Assembly: GCF_021648855.1 (NCBI RefSeq)
Contig: NZ_JAKJHX010000006.1
Location: 1-64,000, forward strand
From: Tychonema litorale BBK16
Lineage (GTDB): Bacteria > Cyanobacteriota > Cyanobacteriia > Cyanobacteriales > Microcoleaceae
Length of the DNA: 64,000 nucleotides
Direction of reading: 5' to 3'
Below, in pieces: positions 27,162-36,258 of the stretch (positions are counted from its first letter, which is position 1; each line of letters starts with the position of its first letter). The position numbers and the translations under genes were made by a program. The notes below the pieces were generated by a model that saw only the letters and a program-made list of their open reading frames with translations, did not search any database and had not been told where the DNA came from.

Positions 27162-28724
27162 ATGAATGAAATTAGTCAAACGGTGCAACCTGAAGGATTG
27201 GTAACGGCTGGAGTTCAAAAAATCCGCACAATGATTGAAGGCTTCGATGACATCAGTCACGGCGGAATGCCGATCGGCAGAACAACCCTAGTCAGCGGCA
27301 CGTCAGGAACAGGAAAAACCTTATTTGCTGTACAATTTCTTTACAACGGAATCACCAACTTTGACGAAGCAGGAGTTTTTGTAACTTTTGAAGAATCTCC
27401 CACAGATATTATTAAAAATGCCTACAGTTTTGGCTGGGATTTGACCAAGTTTATCGATGAAGGCAAGCTATTTATTTTAGATGCTTCCCCCGATCCAGAA
27501 GGTCAGGATATCGTGGGAAACTTCGATTTATCTGCCTTGATAGAACGCATTCAATATGCCATTCGTAAGTACAAAGCTAAGCGGGTTTCCATTGATTCGG
27601 TGACAGCAGTATTTCAGCAATACGATGCTGCATCAGTGGTGCGACGAGAGATTTTTCGTTTAGTGGCGCGCCTCAAACAAGTAGGGGCAACTACAGTTAT
27701 GACTACCGAACGGGTGGAAGAATACGGCCCAGTGGCCCGGTTTGGAGTGGAGGAGTTTGTGTCAGACAACGTGGTGATTGTTCGCAACGTTTTGGAAGGA
27801 GAACGCCGTCGCCGGACAATGGAAATTCTGAAGTTGCGGGGAACCACTCACATGAAGGGTGAGTATCCTTTTACAATTACTAATGATGGGATTAATATTT
27901 TTCCATTGGGGGCGATGCGATTGACTCAAAAATCTTCCAATGTTCGGGTTTCTTCCGGCGACAAAACTCTCGATGAAATGTGCGGCGGTGGTTTCTTTAA
28001 AGACTCGATTATTTTGGCTACGGGTGCGACGGGAACTGGCAAAACGCTGTTGGTCAGCAAATTTTTGGAGAATGCTTGCAAAAATGGCGATCGGGCCCTG
28101 CTGTTTGCCTATGAAGAGTCACGCGCGCAGTTGTTCCGCAATGCTTCTTCTTGGGGCATTGACTTTGAGGAGATGGAACATAAAGGTTTGTTAAAAATTC
28201 TCTGTAATTACCCAGAATCTGCTGGTTTGGAAGACCATTTGCAAAACATCAAATCGGAAATTGCTGATTACAAACCGTCTCGAATTGCGATCGATTCTCT
28301 GTCAGCTTTAGAACGAGGAGTTAGCAATAATTCATTCCGGCAATTTGTGATCGGGCTGACTGCTTTCGCCAAGCAAGAGGAAATTACAGGCTTTTTCACA
28401 AATACAAGCGACCAGTTTATGGGTTCTAATTCGATTACGGATTCCCATATTTCTACGATTACTGACACAATAATCATGCTTCAGTATGTAGAAATTCGAG
28501 GGGAAATGTCGCGGGCAATTAATGTGTTCAAGATGCGCGGTTCTTGGCACGACAAGGGAATTCGGGAATACACTATTACTGATCATGGGCCAGTAATTCG
28601 GGATTCTTTCCGCAGTTACGAACGGATTATCAGCGGTTCTCCGACTCGGATTGCGATTAATGAGAAGAGCGAATTATCGCGGATTCTTCAGGGTGTGCAA
28701 GGTCAAGACAATGATGATATTTAA
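27162..28724 (+). CDS. kaiC: Circadian clock ATPase/autokinase KaiC
   Basis: 520 residues with duplicated RecA-like CI and CII domains. Walker A motifs are GTSGTGKT at 46-53 (CI) and GATGTGKT (CII). Catalytic Glu pairs lie in VTFEE (77-78) and AYEES. The phosphorylation sites Thr426, Ser431 and Thr432 (ITDSHISTITD) fall at the same numbers as in Synechococcus KaiC. The C-terminal A-loop/KaiA-binding tail is present (RIAINEKSELSRILQGVQ). It forms a hexamer whose slow ATP hydrolysis and ordered phosphorylation set the daily period. The ATG at 27162 is preferred over TTG 27147, since it gives the standard numbering. Confidence 0.98.
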   Translation: MNEISQTVQPEGLVTAGVQKIRTMIEGFDDISHGGMPIGRTTLVSGTSGTGKTLFAVQFLYNGITNFDEAGVFVTFEESPTDIIKNAYSFGWDLTKFIDEGKLFILDASPDPEGQDIVGNFDLSALIERIQYAIRKYKAKRVSIDSVTAVFQQYDAASVVRREIFRLVARLKQVGATTVMTTERVEEYGPVARFGVEEFVSDNVVIVRNVLEGERRRRTMEILKLRGTTHMKGEYPFTITNDGINIFPLGAMRLTQKSSNVRVSSGDKTLDEMCGGGFFKDSIILATGATGTGKTLLVSKFLENACKNGDRALLFAYEESRAQLFRNASSWGIDFEEMEHKGLLKILCNYPESAGLEDHLQNIKSEIADYKPSRIAIDSLSALERGVSNNSFRQFVIGLTAFAKQEEITGFFTNTSDQFMGSNSITDSHISTITDTIIMLQYVEIRGEMSRAINVFKMRGSWHDKGIREYTITDHGPVIRDSFRSYERIISGSPTRIAINEKSELSRILQGVQGQDNDDI

Positions 28725-28746
28725 TAGTTGGCTTTTTTGAATTAAG

Positions 28747-29076
28747 CCAGAAACCGGGTTTTTGCGAGAATATTTGATAACAGCCAGAGACATGGGAAAA
28801 AACCCGGTTTCTACGGGTGGTGATGCGTAGGCCACGGAGGAGACGGCAATGCCGTGTCCCTACGATAATTTTGGGGTAGGGAAACGGCACTGCCGTGTCC
28901 TAATTTCTACTGGTGGTGATGCGTAGGCCCAGAAACCGGGTTTTTGCGAGAATATTTGATAACAGCCAGAGATATGGGAAAAACCCGGTTTCTACGGGTG
29001 CGTAGGCCACGGAGGACACGGCAATGCCGTTTCCCTACGATAATTTTGGGGTAGGGAAACGGCACTGCCGTCTCCT
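28747..29076. repeat. Duplicated composite of two palindromic repeats
   Basis: The 435-base gap between kaiC and the ROCO gene is almost all repeat. Unit A, a hairpin with AGAAACCGGGTTTTT/AAACCCGGTTTCT arms, occurs at 28747-28819 and 28929-29000. Unit B, the GGACACGGCA palindrome, occurs at 28825-28901 and 29000-29076. The copies differ by only a few bases, so the A+B pair was duplicated in tandem recently. It contains no gene. Confidence 0.9.
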
Positions 29077-29159
29077 CTTTTGGGCCGTGTCCAGATTCTT
29101 TCCCCACCAAACAAAAAATCCTGTCACAATAAAATCAAGACTACGGGGAGACAAAAGAT

Positions 29160-32100
29160 ATGACGCGAGAAGAGTTGTTGCAGTTAATCGACAAAGCGGC
29201 TGATGAGGGCTCCACAGAATTGGATTTGGCGGGGTTGGGGTTGGAGGAATTGCCGCCGGAGATTGGCAAGTGCACGCAGCTTGAGACGTTGGTGTTGGCG
29301 AAATGGGATCAGGAGAAAAAAAAATCGATTGGGAATCAGCTAACTGAGTTTCCTGATGTTGTTCTTCAATTAACAAATTTAAAAATACTTAACTTATCTA
29401 ACAATCAGATTACCGTCATCCCCGGTGCGATCGCCCAACTGTCGAATCTGACAAAGCTTTACCTCAGTAGCAATCAGATTACGGTCATCCCCGATGCGAT
29501 TGCTCAGTTATCCAATCTGACAGAACTTTACCTGGGTAACAATCAGATTACCGTCATCCCAGAGGCGATCGGGCAACTGTCTAATCTAACAGGGCTTTAC
29601 CTGGGTAACAATCAGATTACCTTGATCCCAGATGCGATCGGGCAACTGTCCAATCTGACATGGCTTTTCCTCGATAACAATCAGATTACCTCCATCCCAG
29701 ATGCGATCGCCCAACTTTCTCAACTGACAACACTTAATCTCAGTGAAAATCAGATTCAGATAACGAAAATCCCAGATGCGATCGCCCAACTCTCCAATCT
29801 GGCAGAGCTTGACCTCAGTGACAATCAGATCGCACAAATCCCAGATGCGTTAGCAAAGCTTTGCGAAGCACTCATCCAACTGCCAAATCTGACGAAACTT
29901 CTCCTTCGTAACAATCAGATCGCACAAGTCCCAGATGCGTTAGAAAAGCTTTACGAAGCGCTCGGCCAACTGCCAAATCTGACAAGTCTTGACCTCAGTG
30001 ATAATCAGATTGGCCAGATCCCAGATGCGCTCTGTCAATTGTTTAATCTGACAGAGCTTGTCCTCTATAACAATCAGATTACTCAAATCCCAGATGCGAT
30101 CGGACAACTATCGAAATTGACAGACCTTTTTCTCAATAGTAATCAGATTACCCAAATCCCAGAAATCCTTGGGCAACTGTCGAATCTGACACGGCTTTCC
30201 CTCAGTTGGAATCAGATTACTGAAATCCCAGAAATCCTCGGACAAGTGTCGAATCTGACACGGCTTCAAATCCGTAACAATCAGATTACCCAAATCCCAG
30301 AAGTCATCGGCCAACTGTCACATCTGACATGGCTTGAACTCAGTGAAAATCAGATTACCTCCATCCCAGAAGCGATCGGCCAACTGTCCAATCTGACAGA
30401 GCTTCGCCTCACTAACAATCAGATTGAAAAGATTCCTGAATGCTTAGAAACACTCCCAAAACTTGAAAAACTCGACCTCCGCCGCAATCCCCTACCCATT
30501 TCTCCAGAAGTTCTAGGCCCGGCAAACCTCAGAGAAGATCCCGGTACTCCCGCCGCCATCTTCAACTACCTCCGCCAACTCCGCAGCGGCGAAGTCCTCC
30601 CCCTCAACGAAGCCAAAGTCCTCCTCGTCGGACAAGGAAGCGTCGGCAAAACCTCCCTCATCAACCGCCTCACCCACAACCAATACAACCCCAGCGAACC
30701 CCAAACCGACGGACTCAACATTACAAACTGGCAAATTACAGTCAACACCAAACCAGTCAAACTCAACGTCTGGGACTTCGGCGGACAAGAAATCTACCAC
30801 GCCACCCACCAATTTTTCCTCACCAAACGCAGCCTCTACCTCCTCGTGTCCAACTGCCGCACCAGCGAAGACGAAAACCGCCTCGAATACTGGCTGAAAC
30901 TGATCCAAAGCTTCGGCGACGCATCTCCCGTGATCCTCGTCGGCAACAAGTGCGACGAACAACCCCTGGATCTCAACCGCAAAGCCTTGCGCGACAAATA
31001 TCCCAACATCAAAGCGATTATCGAAACATCCTGCCAAACCGGCACGGGAATCGACGAACTCCGCAGCGCCATCCACACCGAAATCTCCCAACTCAAGGAA
31101 GTCTACGATCTTTTGCCCCTAAGCTGGTTCCAAGTCAAGCAGCGCCTGGAAAACCTCGACAAAGACTTCATCAGCATCAGCGAATACGCCACCATCTGCG
31201 GCAAAGAAAATATCTGGGAAGAAACCGACAAAACCCAATTACTCGAACTGCTGCACAACCTGGGCATTGTCCTCAACTTCCGCGAACACCCCATCCTGCA
31301 ATCCACCAACATCCTCAATCCCCACTGGGTGACTGAAGGCATCTACGCCCTCCTCAGCGACGACGCACTCAAAGTCAAAACCAAAGGCATTCTCACCTAC
31401 GACGACCTCAGCCGCATCCTCGATTCAACTAAATATCCCAGCCACCGTTACAACTGTCTCACCGAGTTGATGGGCGAATTTCAACTCTGCTTCCCCATCA
31501 GCCATTGCCATGTGCCGACTTTCCTCATCCCCGGCATTTTGCCGAAAGAAGAACCGGAAAACACCAAACTCGAAGGCGAAACCCTGGAATTTCAATATCA
31601 CTACCGCATCCTCCCCGACAGCATCCTCTCGCGTTTCATCGTCCTCATGCAACAGAAAATCCACAACTGCACCCACTGGCGCACGGGGGTAATGCTGGAG
31701 TACACCGAAGGCGCTGAGGTGTACAATATCGCCCGAATTAAATCTGACCCGGAAGATGAGAAAATCTCGATCGCGGTTAGCGGGCGGGAATCGACGCGGC
31801 GTTCTTTTCTCAGCATGATTCGGGATACGTTTACCAAAATCCACAATTCTTTTGCGAATCTGGAAATCAGTCAATGGGTGCCGGTTCCGGGTTATCCCGA
31901 TGCCGATCCGCTGGATTACGAGGAGTTGCTAGGATTGGAGGAGATGGGCGAGACTAAGGTTCGGGTGGGGAAACTTAAAAAGAGTTGGGATTTGCGGCCG
32001 TTGTTGGATGGGTATGAGGCGATCGAACTTCGGCGCAGAAGGCAAATGGGCGATCGAGAAATGGGAAAATATTATGATGACCTTGTAGATATCACTAAAC

Positions 32101-32555
32101 TAGCTGTTAGTAGACCTATTAATAATAAAGCAGAAGTAAACATGACTCAAGATTCTTCCCAAACCAACAACTTGCAAGGTGCACAAATCGGTAGCATGGC
32201 GCTTGCTAACGAAGTAAAAGACAACGCCCAACAAACAGCCTCTGGCGGCATTGAAATCAATAACGCGAATACTGCGGAAATTCTGCAACTGATTTCATCG
32301 ATGCGTGAAACCGTCGCACAATTTCCCGAAAATGTCCGCAATGAGATAATTCCCGATATTGAAGATGTCGAAATCGAAATCAATAAACCAGAAAATGCAC
32401 GGGATAAAACTCGATTAAGAAAACGTCTGACTGCGATGATTGGGGCGGCTACTGCGATCGCAATTCCGATCGCAGGTATGACTGATTTTGCTAGTAGTGC
32501 GATCGATTTAGGTCAAAAAGTTGGTATTGAACTCAAGCTACCATCGGCACGGTAA
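29160..32555 (+). CDS. ROCO-family LRR-Roc-COR GTPase with cyanobacterial C-terminal module
   Basis: 1131 residues. About sixteen 23-residue leucine-rich repeats (~60-450, consensus NLTELYLxNNQITxIPDAIGQLS), with two longer ones inserted mid-array. The Roc GTPase has P-loop GQGSVGKTS (491-499), switch II DFGGQEIYHATHQFF (~540-555) and NKCD (~600). The COR dimerisation domain runs ~660-960. The tail (~985-1131) is separate: a Gln/Asn-rich MTQDSSQTNNLQGAQIGSMALANEV stretch, a helical segment, then a hydrophobic run (AMIGAATAIAIPIAGM). This tail resembles modules found in cyanobacterial sensor/conflict proteins. ROCO proteins are LRRK2 relatives that switch on nucleotide binding; the bacterial role is mostly unknown. 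Repeat-rich DNA lies on both sides. Confidence 0.9.
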   Translation: MTREELLQLIDKAADEGSTELDLAGLGLEELPPEIGKCTQLETLVLAKWDQEKKKSIGNQLTEFPDVVLQLTNLKILNLSNNQITVIPGAIAQLSNLTKLYLSSNQITVIPDAIAQLSNLTELYLGNNQITVIPEAIGQLSNLTGLYLGNNQITLIPDAIGQLSNLTWLFLDNNQITSIPDAIAQLSQLTTLNLSENQIQITKIPDAIAQLSNLAELDLSDNQIAQIPDALAKLCEALIQLPNLTKLLLRNNQIAQVPDALEKLYEALGQLPNLTSLDLSDNQIGQIPDALCQLFNLTELVLYNNQITQIPDAIGQLSKLTDLFLNSNQITQIPEILGQLSNLTRLSLSWNQITEIPEILGQVSNLTRLQIRNNQITQIPEVIGQLSHLTWLELSENQITSIPEAIGQLSNLTELRLTNNQIEKIPECLETLPKLEKLDLRRNPLPISPEVLGPANLREDPGTPAAIFNYLRQLRSGEVLPLNEAKVLLVGQGSVGKTSLINRLTHNQYNPSEPQTDGLNITNWQITVNTKPVKLNVWDFGGQEIYHATHQFFLTKRSLYLLVSNCRTSEDENRLEYWLKLIQSFGDASPVILVGNKCDEQPLDLNRKALRDKYPNIKAIIETSCQTGTGIDELRSAIHTEISQLKEVYDLLPLSWFQVKQRLENLDKDFISISEYATICGKENIWEETDKTQLLELLHNLGIVLNFREHPILQSTNILNPHWVTEGIYALLSDDALKVKTKGILTYDDLSRILDSTKYPSHRYNCLTELMGEFQLCFPISHCHVPTFLIPGILPKEEPENTKLEGETLEFQYHYRILPDSILSRFIVLMQQKIHNCTHWRTGVMLEYTEGAEVYNIARIKSDPEDEKISIAVSGRESTRRSFLSMIRDTFTKIHNSFANLEISQWVPVPGYPDADPLDYEELLGLEEMGETKVRVGKLKKSWDLRPLLDGYEAIELRRRRQMGDREMGKYYDDLVDITKLAVSRPINNKAEVNMTQDSSQTNNLQGAQIGSMALANEVKDNAQQTASGGIEINNANTAEILQLISSMRETVAQFPENVRNEIIPDIEDVEIEINKPENARDKTRLRKRLTAMIGAATAIAIPIAGMTDFASSAIDLGQKVGIELKLPSAR

Positions 32556-32572
32556 ATTAGTAGCGGAAATTA

Positions 32573-32664
32573 GGAGACGGCAGTGCCATTTCCCTACAAT
32601 TAATATGATGGCGTAGGGAAACGGCACTGCCTTGGACTCTTTCGGGCCACGGAGTCCAAGGCAA
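32573..32664. repeat. Diverged GGACACGGCA palindrome plus second hairpin
   Basis: A divergent copy of the GGACACGGCA repeat, joined to a perfect 12-bp hairpin TGCCTTGGACTC/GAGTCCAAGGCA (32628-32639/32652-32663). It lies between the convergent ends of the ROCO and transglutaminase-like genes, so it could act as a two-way terminator. Confidence 0.7.
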
Positions 32665-32681
32665 TGATGAATAGCCGATTT

Positions 32682-35051
32682 TCATCTTAACTTTTTCAGT
32701 TTCCTTAAGTGCGATCGCCTCAAATTCTCCACCAACAGCCGCAACTGGCCCAAATTTCCCATTTCGCCGCCGTACTTCCAGCGCACGTAAGCTTGCGAAA
32801 CTTCCTCAATCACCTCAGCTTCATCAATTGCATGATTAGCGCGCATCACCTCAGCATACTCCAAAGGCGTTTGAGCGCGAGGCTTCACAAATCCCCGACT
32901 CGCCAAATCCTTTAACATTTCCTGATAAACCCCCTCCACCGGCGGCAACTTCCCCAGCCAGCGACGGTAGCGCCACTTGCGCCACAGTTGCCAAATTAAC
33001 CAGCCAATGAAGCCAAATGCGATCGCGCTAATCAAACCAGTAAACAACCCCACCCAGCCCTTCGCAAACTGCCCCAAAAACCATCCCAGAATCAAACCAA
33101 TCCAGCCGAATACAAAAGCGAACACTGCATCTAACCCGCTTCTCAGAGGCGTTGGTAGCCAACCCGCTATCCACTTCCAAAACGACTCCAGCGCGCTAAA
33201 ATTCTGGTTATCTTCCACCGAAGCCGGAATCAAAGGATAACCGGGAATCGGATTAAAACCAAACCAGCCGTTATTAGGAAAATACACTTCCGTCATCAAG
33301 AAAGCATCGGTATTTTTGACAATATACAAACCTGTAAACGGATTGAATTCCCCGGTGTCGAAACCGCCAGCCATGCGCGCCGGAATCCCGATCGACCTTA
33401 GCATGATTGTCAACACCGTCGAAAAGTGGTCTGGATATCCGCCTGTCACCTTTTTGCCATCCTGGGTGTTTTGATAACCAAACAGAAAACCCTCAACCAA
33501 ATCTTCAGTTTCCTCTAAATAAGGCAAAGCCCTTTCTATCTTATAATTCGGATTTTGCTTCAAATATTGAGCTAAATATAAAGCTTTTTCGTAGGGAGAA
33601 TCGATCGGTCTTTCCGACTTTGATACCCTAGTTCTCGCCTGCAATATTTCCTCAGTTTTTGCCCGCACCTTTGCTACAATTTTTGGCGGAACATCTAAAT
33701 AGAACTTGCGAATGTTTTTCGGGTAATCAGTACCAGTTTTGTCCAACAAAGCCCGATCGCGAAAAGGCACATTAGAAATCACCGTATAAGTCGTACCTGC
33801 CGCCAATTCTATAGGCGATCGCAAACCGCCCTCCGCATCAAACGCTACCTCATTAGTCGGAAAATACAGCTCTTTTGGCTTGTTTAAAGCTGGAATCAAA
33901 TTCGGCAATTGAGCAACAATGGTATAACTTTGAACCACCTCTTCAGTCCGAGGTGCATTCGGAAATGGATTCAGATAAAATTGATAAGACCATTTAGGTC
34001 TATTCACCTTTTGAGCTTGTTCATTCCGAGAAATTTCCCAACCCTGACCAGTGTATTTGTCAAAGCCTAATACTCGCCAAAAACCCGCCGCTTGCGATCG
34101 CACTCGCATCACCACTTCCGGTTTCATTTCCCCCCGCAGATTTTGATTTATCCGCTGATTGAAACCATAGTAAAAAGTAGAGTCAACCTCACCTGGCCCT
34201 TTGTCTGGGTTTCTCCCCCTTCCTCCGCCAGTTCCTTTGTTATTTCCCCCTCTGACATACCCCGGATTTAGGATGCTACGCGAGTCAAATTCGCCCTGAT
34301 ATTCAATTGGAGCACTCACCGGAAAAGTCCGCAACTGATAGCCAGGGAGACGTGGCAAAAACGCAAAAATAGTCAGCCCCAAACTGATAGTAATCAGGAA
34401 CAACAACCCAAAATGCTTGGGGGATAAAGTAGCCGCAAATAACGACCAATTATTATCTTTCTCTTTCTCTTTACCTTGTAGCTTCTGCTTTTTATCTTCT
34501 ATTTTTGAGAGTCCCAAGCGCGATCGATAATCCAACACCAAAGTCGGTAGCGAAACGGCTAAAAATAGCAACAGCATCGGCCCAAAAGTCAAGGTTTGAC
34601 TGAGAGTCCCTGCTACTCCCAACAAAATCAGCCCAATTACCATCGAGTAGCCTAAATCTTTGCGGCGCGGCAAATCGAAGCTGTGCAACACTTGAAGTTG
34701 AATTAACAGTTGCGCCAAAACTAATCGTGTATCGTTCAACTCTCCTACCAAACGGCCGAAGAAAGCAAACAACGCCACCAGCATTCCAATGGCTATACAG
34801 AATTTAGCAGCTATGTTGCGATCGCGCCTGTGGTACCAACTCCAAGTTGCACCCACAATACTAACAGGCACTGCCCAAAGATTCAGATTCTCTTCAACAG
34901 CAATATCCGTCGCCACAATTCCCACTATTACCAACAACTGAACCAGGATTCGCAGCAGTAAAGAATCCTCGACCACCGGCGGAGGCATTGCCTCTATCTG
35001 CTCCCACAGCTTACCCAAAACAGGTATTTTTCGCAGGTTATCAGTTGTCAT
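32682..35051 (-). CDS. TgpA-type membrane protein with catalytically altered transglutaminase-like domain (DUF3488/DUF4129)
   Basis: 789 residues. The N-terminal third has about six membrane spans (DUF3488/TgpA_N type). A periplasmic transglutaminase-like domain (~300-620) follows, then another span and a cytosolic DUF4129-like tail (EMLKDLASRGFVKPRAQTPLEYA). In active relatives the core reads GYCEHF, then HAW, then a D-P motif. Here it reads GGYPDHF (Pro540 at the Cys place), DAFLMTEV with no His, and FNPIPG (Asn600 for Asp). So the triad seems lost. The ATG at 35051 is preferred; the longer frame translates a GATTTTTGATTTT filler repeat. The upstream neighbour in the same direction is the PatU-like gene. 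A scaffold or binding role is inference. Confidence 0.82.
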   Translation of the reverse strand: MTTDNLRKIPVLGKLWEQIEAMPPPVVEDSLLLRILVQLLVIVGIVATDIAVEENLNLWAVPVSIVGATWSWYHRRDRNIAAKFCIAIGMLVALFAFFGRLVGELNDTRLVLAQLLIQLQVLHSFDLPRRKDLGYSMVIGLILLGVAGTLSQTLTFGPMLLLFLAVSLPTLVLDYRSRLGLSKIEDKKQKLQGKEKEKDNNWSLFAATLSPKHFGLLFLITISLGLTIFAFLPRLPGYQLRTFPVSAPIEYQGEFDSRSILNPGYVRGGNNKGTGGGRGRNPDKGPGEVDSTFYYGFNQRINQNLRGEMKPEVVMRVRSQAAGFWRVLGFDKYTGQGWEISRNEQAQKVNRPKWSYQFYLNPFPNAPRTEEVVQSYTIVAQLPNLIPALNKPKELYFPTNEVAFDAEGGLRSPIELAAGTTYTVISNVPFRDRALLDKTGTDYPKNIRKFYLDVPPKIVAKVRAKTEEILQARTRVSKSERPIDSPYEKALYLAQYLKQNPNYKIERALPYLEETEDLVEGFLFGYQNTQDGKKVTGGYPDHFSTVLTIMLRSIGIPARMAGGFDTGEFNPFTGLYIVKNTDAFLMTEVYFPNNGWFGFNPIPGYPLIPASVEDNQNFSALESFWKWIAGWLPTPLRSGLDAVFAFVFGWIGLILGWFLGQFAKGWVGLFTGLISAIAFGFIGWLIWQLWRKWRYRRWLGKLPPVEGVYQEMLKDLASRGFVKPRAQTPLEYAEVMRANHAIDEAEVIEEVSQAYVRWKYGGEMGNLGQLRLLVENLRRSHLRKLKKLR

Positions 35052-35199
35052 GTGCACCCATCCAATTTTCGATTTTTGATTTTTGATTTTCGATTGTTTA
35101 TACCGATTGATTTTGGAGCTGATTACCAAAATACTTTCGGTCAAAACACTATCCAAAAACGCAGTTATTTATTTAATTCTTGCCTTTTTCGTTGCTATT

Positions 35200-36258
35200 T
35201 TAGACCGCCAAAGTCGGACGAATCGCAAACATCAAAGGTTTGGCATCGAAGTTTTGGAATCGAACTTCTAGGGCATAGGTCTTATCAGGTTGCGGGTCAA
35301 ACAATTCTACACTCAAATGACCTGAATTTGGTCGGTGTGCAGTTGCTTCAGTATTTTCTCCTTTGAGTTCCAGACTGCCTCCACCCGGAAATTGACACTC
35401 AACTCTTAAAGATGGAATCGGCTGTTCTGTGTCACCCTTCGACAGGTATTGGGCTTCTAGAGTTAGGGAACCTAATGCAGTCAGCCATTCTCGCGACACG
35501 GGTGGCTGATTTACCGAACAATTCAAAGTTAGAGACTCAATAATTTTCCGCGCAGCCATCAGCGACAGCACCATTTGTTGGTCTACTCTTGCGACTTCGT
35601 AATTCGGGAAATCTGCTACATCTAAATCTCCCCGCGCAGCACTTGTGAGCACTAAACCAGCTAATTCGTTGAGTTCCTGAGACTGACCTGGAAACAAGCT
35701 ATCTACAGCCCGAACTAATTTTTTTCCTTCTAACAGCGACGACATTACCAGATTCTGACAGGGTTCTAGCAGTTGTGCAAAGACCCCTTGGGCGATCGGA
35801 ATTGGCAGGCGTCCCCATCTGATATTTTGCAGTTGGGGTGTCCAGAGGTGTAGGGGGGGAACCCATTGGGTGCTTACCTCGTCTGGATAGTCGTGGTCGT
35901 AGCTTTTCATCTCTGTTTCCCAAGGAAACAGCGGTGGGTTAGATTCAATGGAGGCTCTGAGCCTCTCTTTTAACAAAGTCTGAAAACGATCTTGCACGGT
36001 GGTTATTTCTCCCATTGTCAGCGGTGGTGTGAGTTCATTGCTGTGAACTCCTACTTGATAGTCATATGGGTCTGGTTCGTCCCATTCCCAATATTCCCTT
36101 TCCGAATTCTCTCCTGTGTCGTCCCACTCTTGGGAGGGAAACGGCCCAGTGAAGTTTTCCTCATCTTCACTCAAAGCATTGGCAGGTGCTTCTAACATCC
36201 AGTTCAAAAAATGGCGCTCGAAAGCCTCTGCATCCCTGTTCGTTTCGTTATTCATCAC
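35200..36258 (-). CDS. PatU-like protein downstream of hetZ
   Basis: A 352-residue soluble, acidic protein. The N-terminus is acid- and Trp-rich (~20-75, EWDDTGENSEREYWEWDEPDPYDY). A helical middle contains PIPIAQGVFAQLLEPCQNLVMSSLLEGKKLVRAVDSLFPG. The C-terminal part is beta-type (LRVECQFPGGGSLELKGEN). Its start overlaps the hetZ-like gene by 11 bases, indicating translational coupling. In heterocystous strains hetZ is followed by patU5/patU3, halves of a single PatU elsewhere. I infer PatU from this context and overall shape; no catalytic motif is visible. Confidence 0.6.
   Translation of the reverse strand: MMNNETNRDAEAFERHFLNWMLEAPANALSEDEENFTGPFPSQEWDDTGENSEREYWEWDEPDPYDYQVGVHSNELTPPLTMGEITTVQDRFQTLLKERLRASIESNPPLFPWETEMKSYDHDYPDEVSTQWVPPLHLWTPQLQNIRWGRLPIPIAQGVFAQLLEPCQNLVMSSLLEGKKLVRAVDSLFPGQSQELNELAGLVLTSAARGDLDVADFPNYEVARVDQQMVLSLMAARKIIESLTLNCSVNQPPVSREWLTALGSLTLEAQYLSKGDTEQPIPSLRVECQFPGGGSLELKGENTEATAHRPNSGHLSVELFDPQPDKTYALEVRFQNFDAKPLMFAIRPTLAV

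Noticed and set aside
29400..30460. Tandem DNA repeats as a non-coding satellite or CRISPR
   Set aside because: The 69-base periodicity is explained by 23-residue leucine-rich repeats of the ROCO gene.
30513..31091. 192-residue frame opposite the Roc domain
   Set aside because: Antisense shadow over the P-loop and switch region of the ROCO GTPase.
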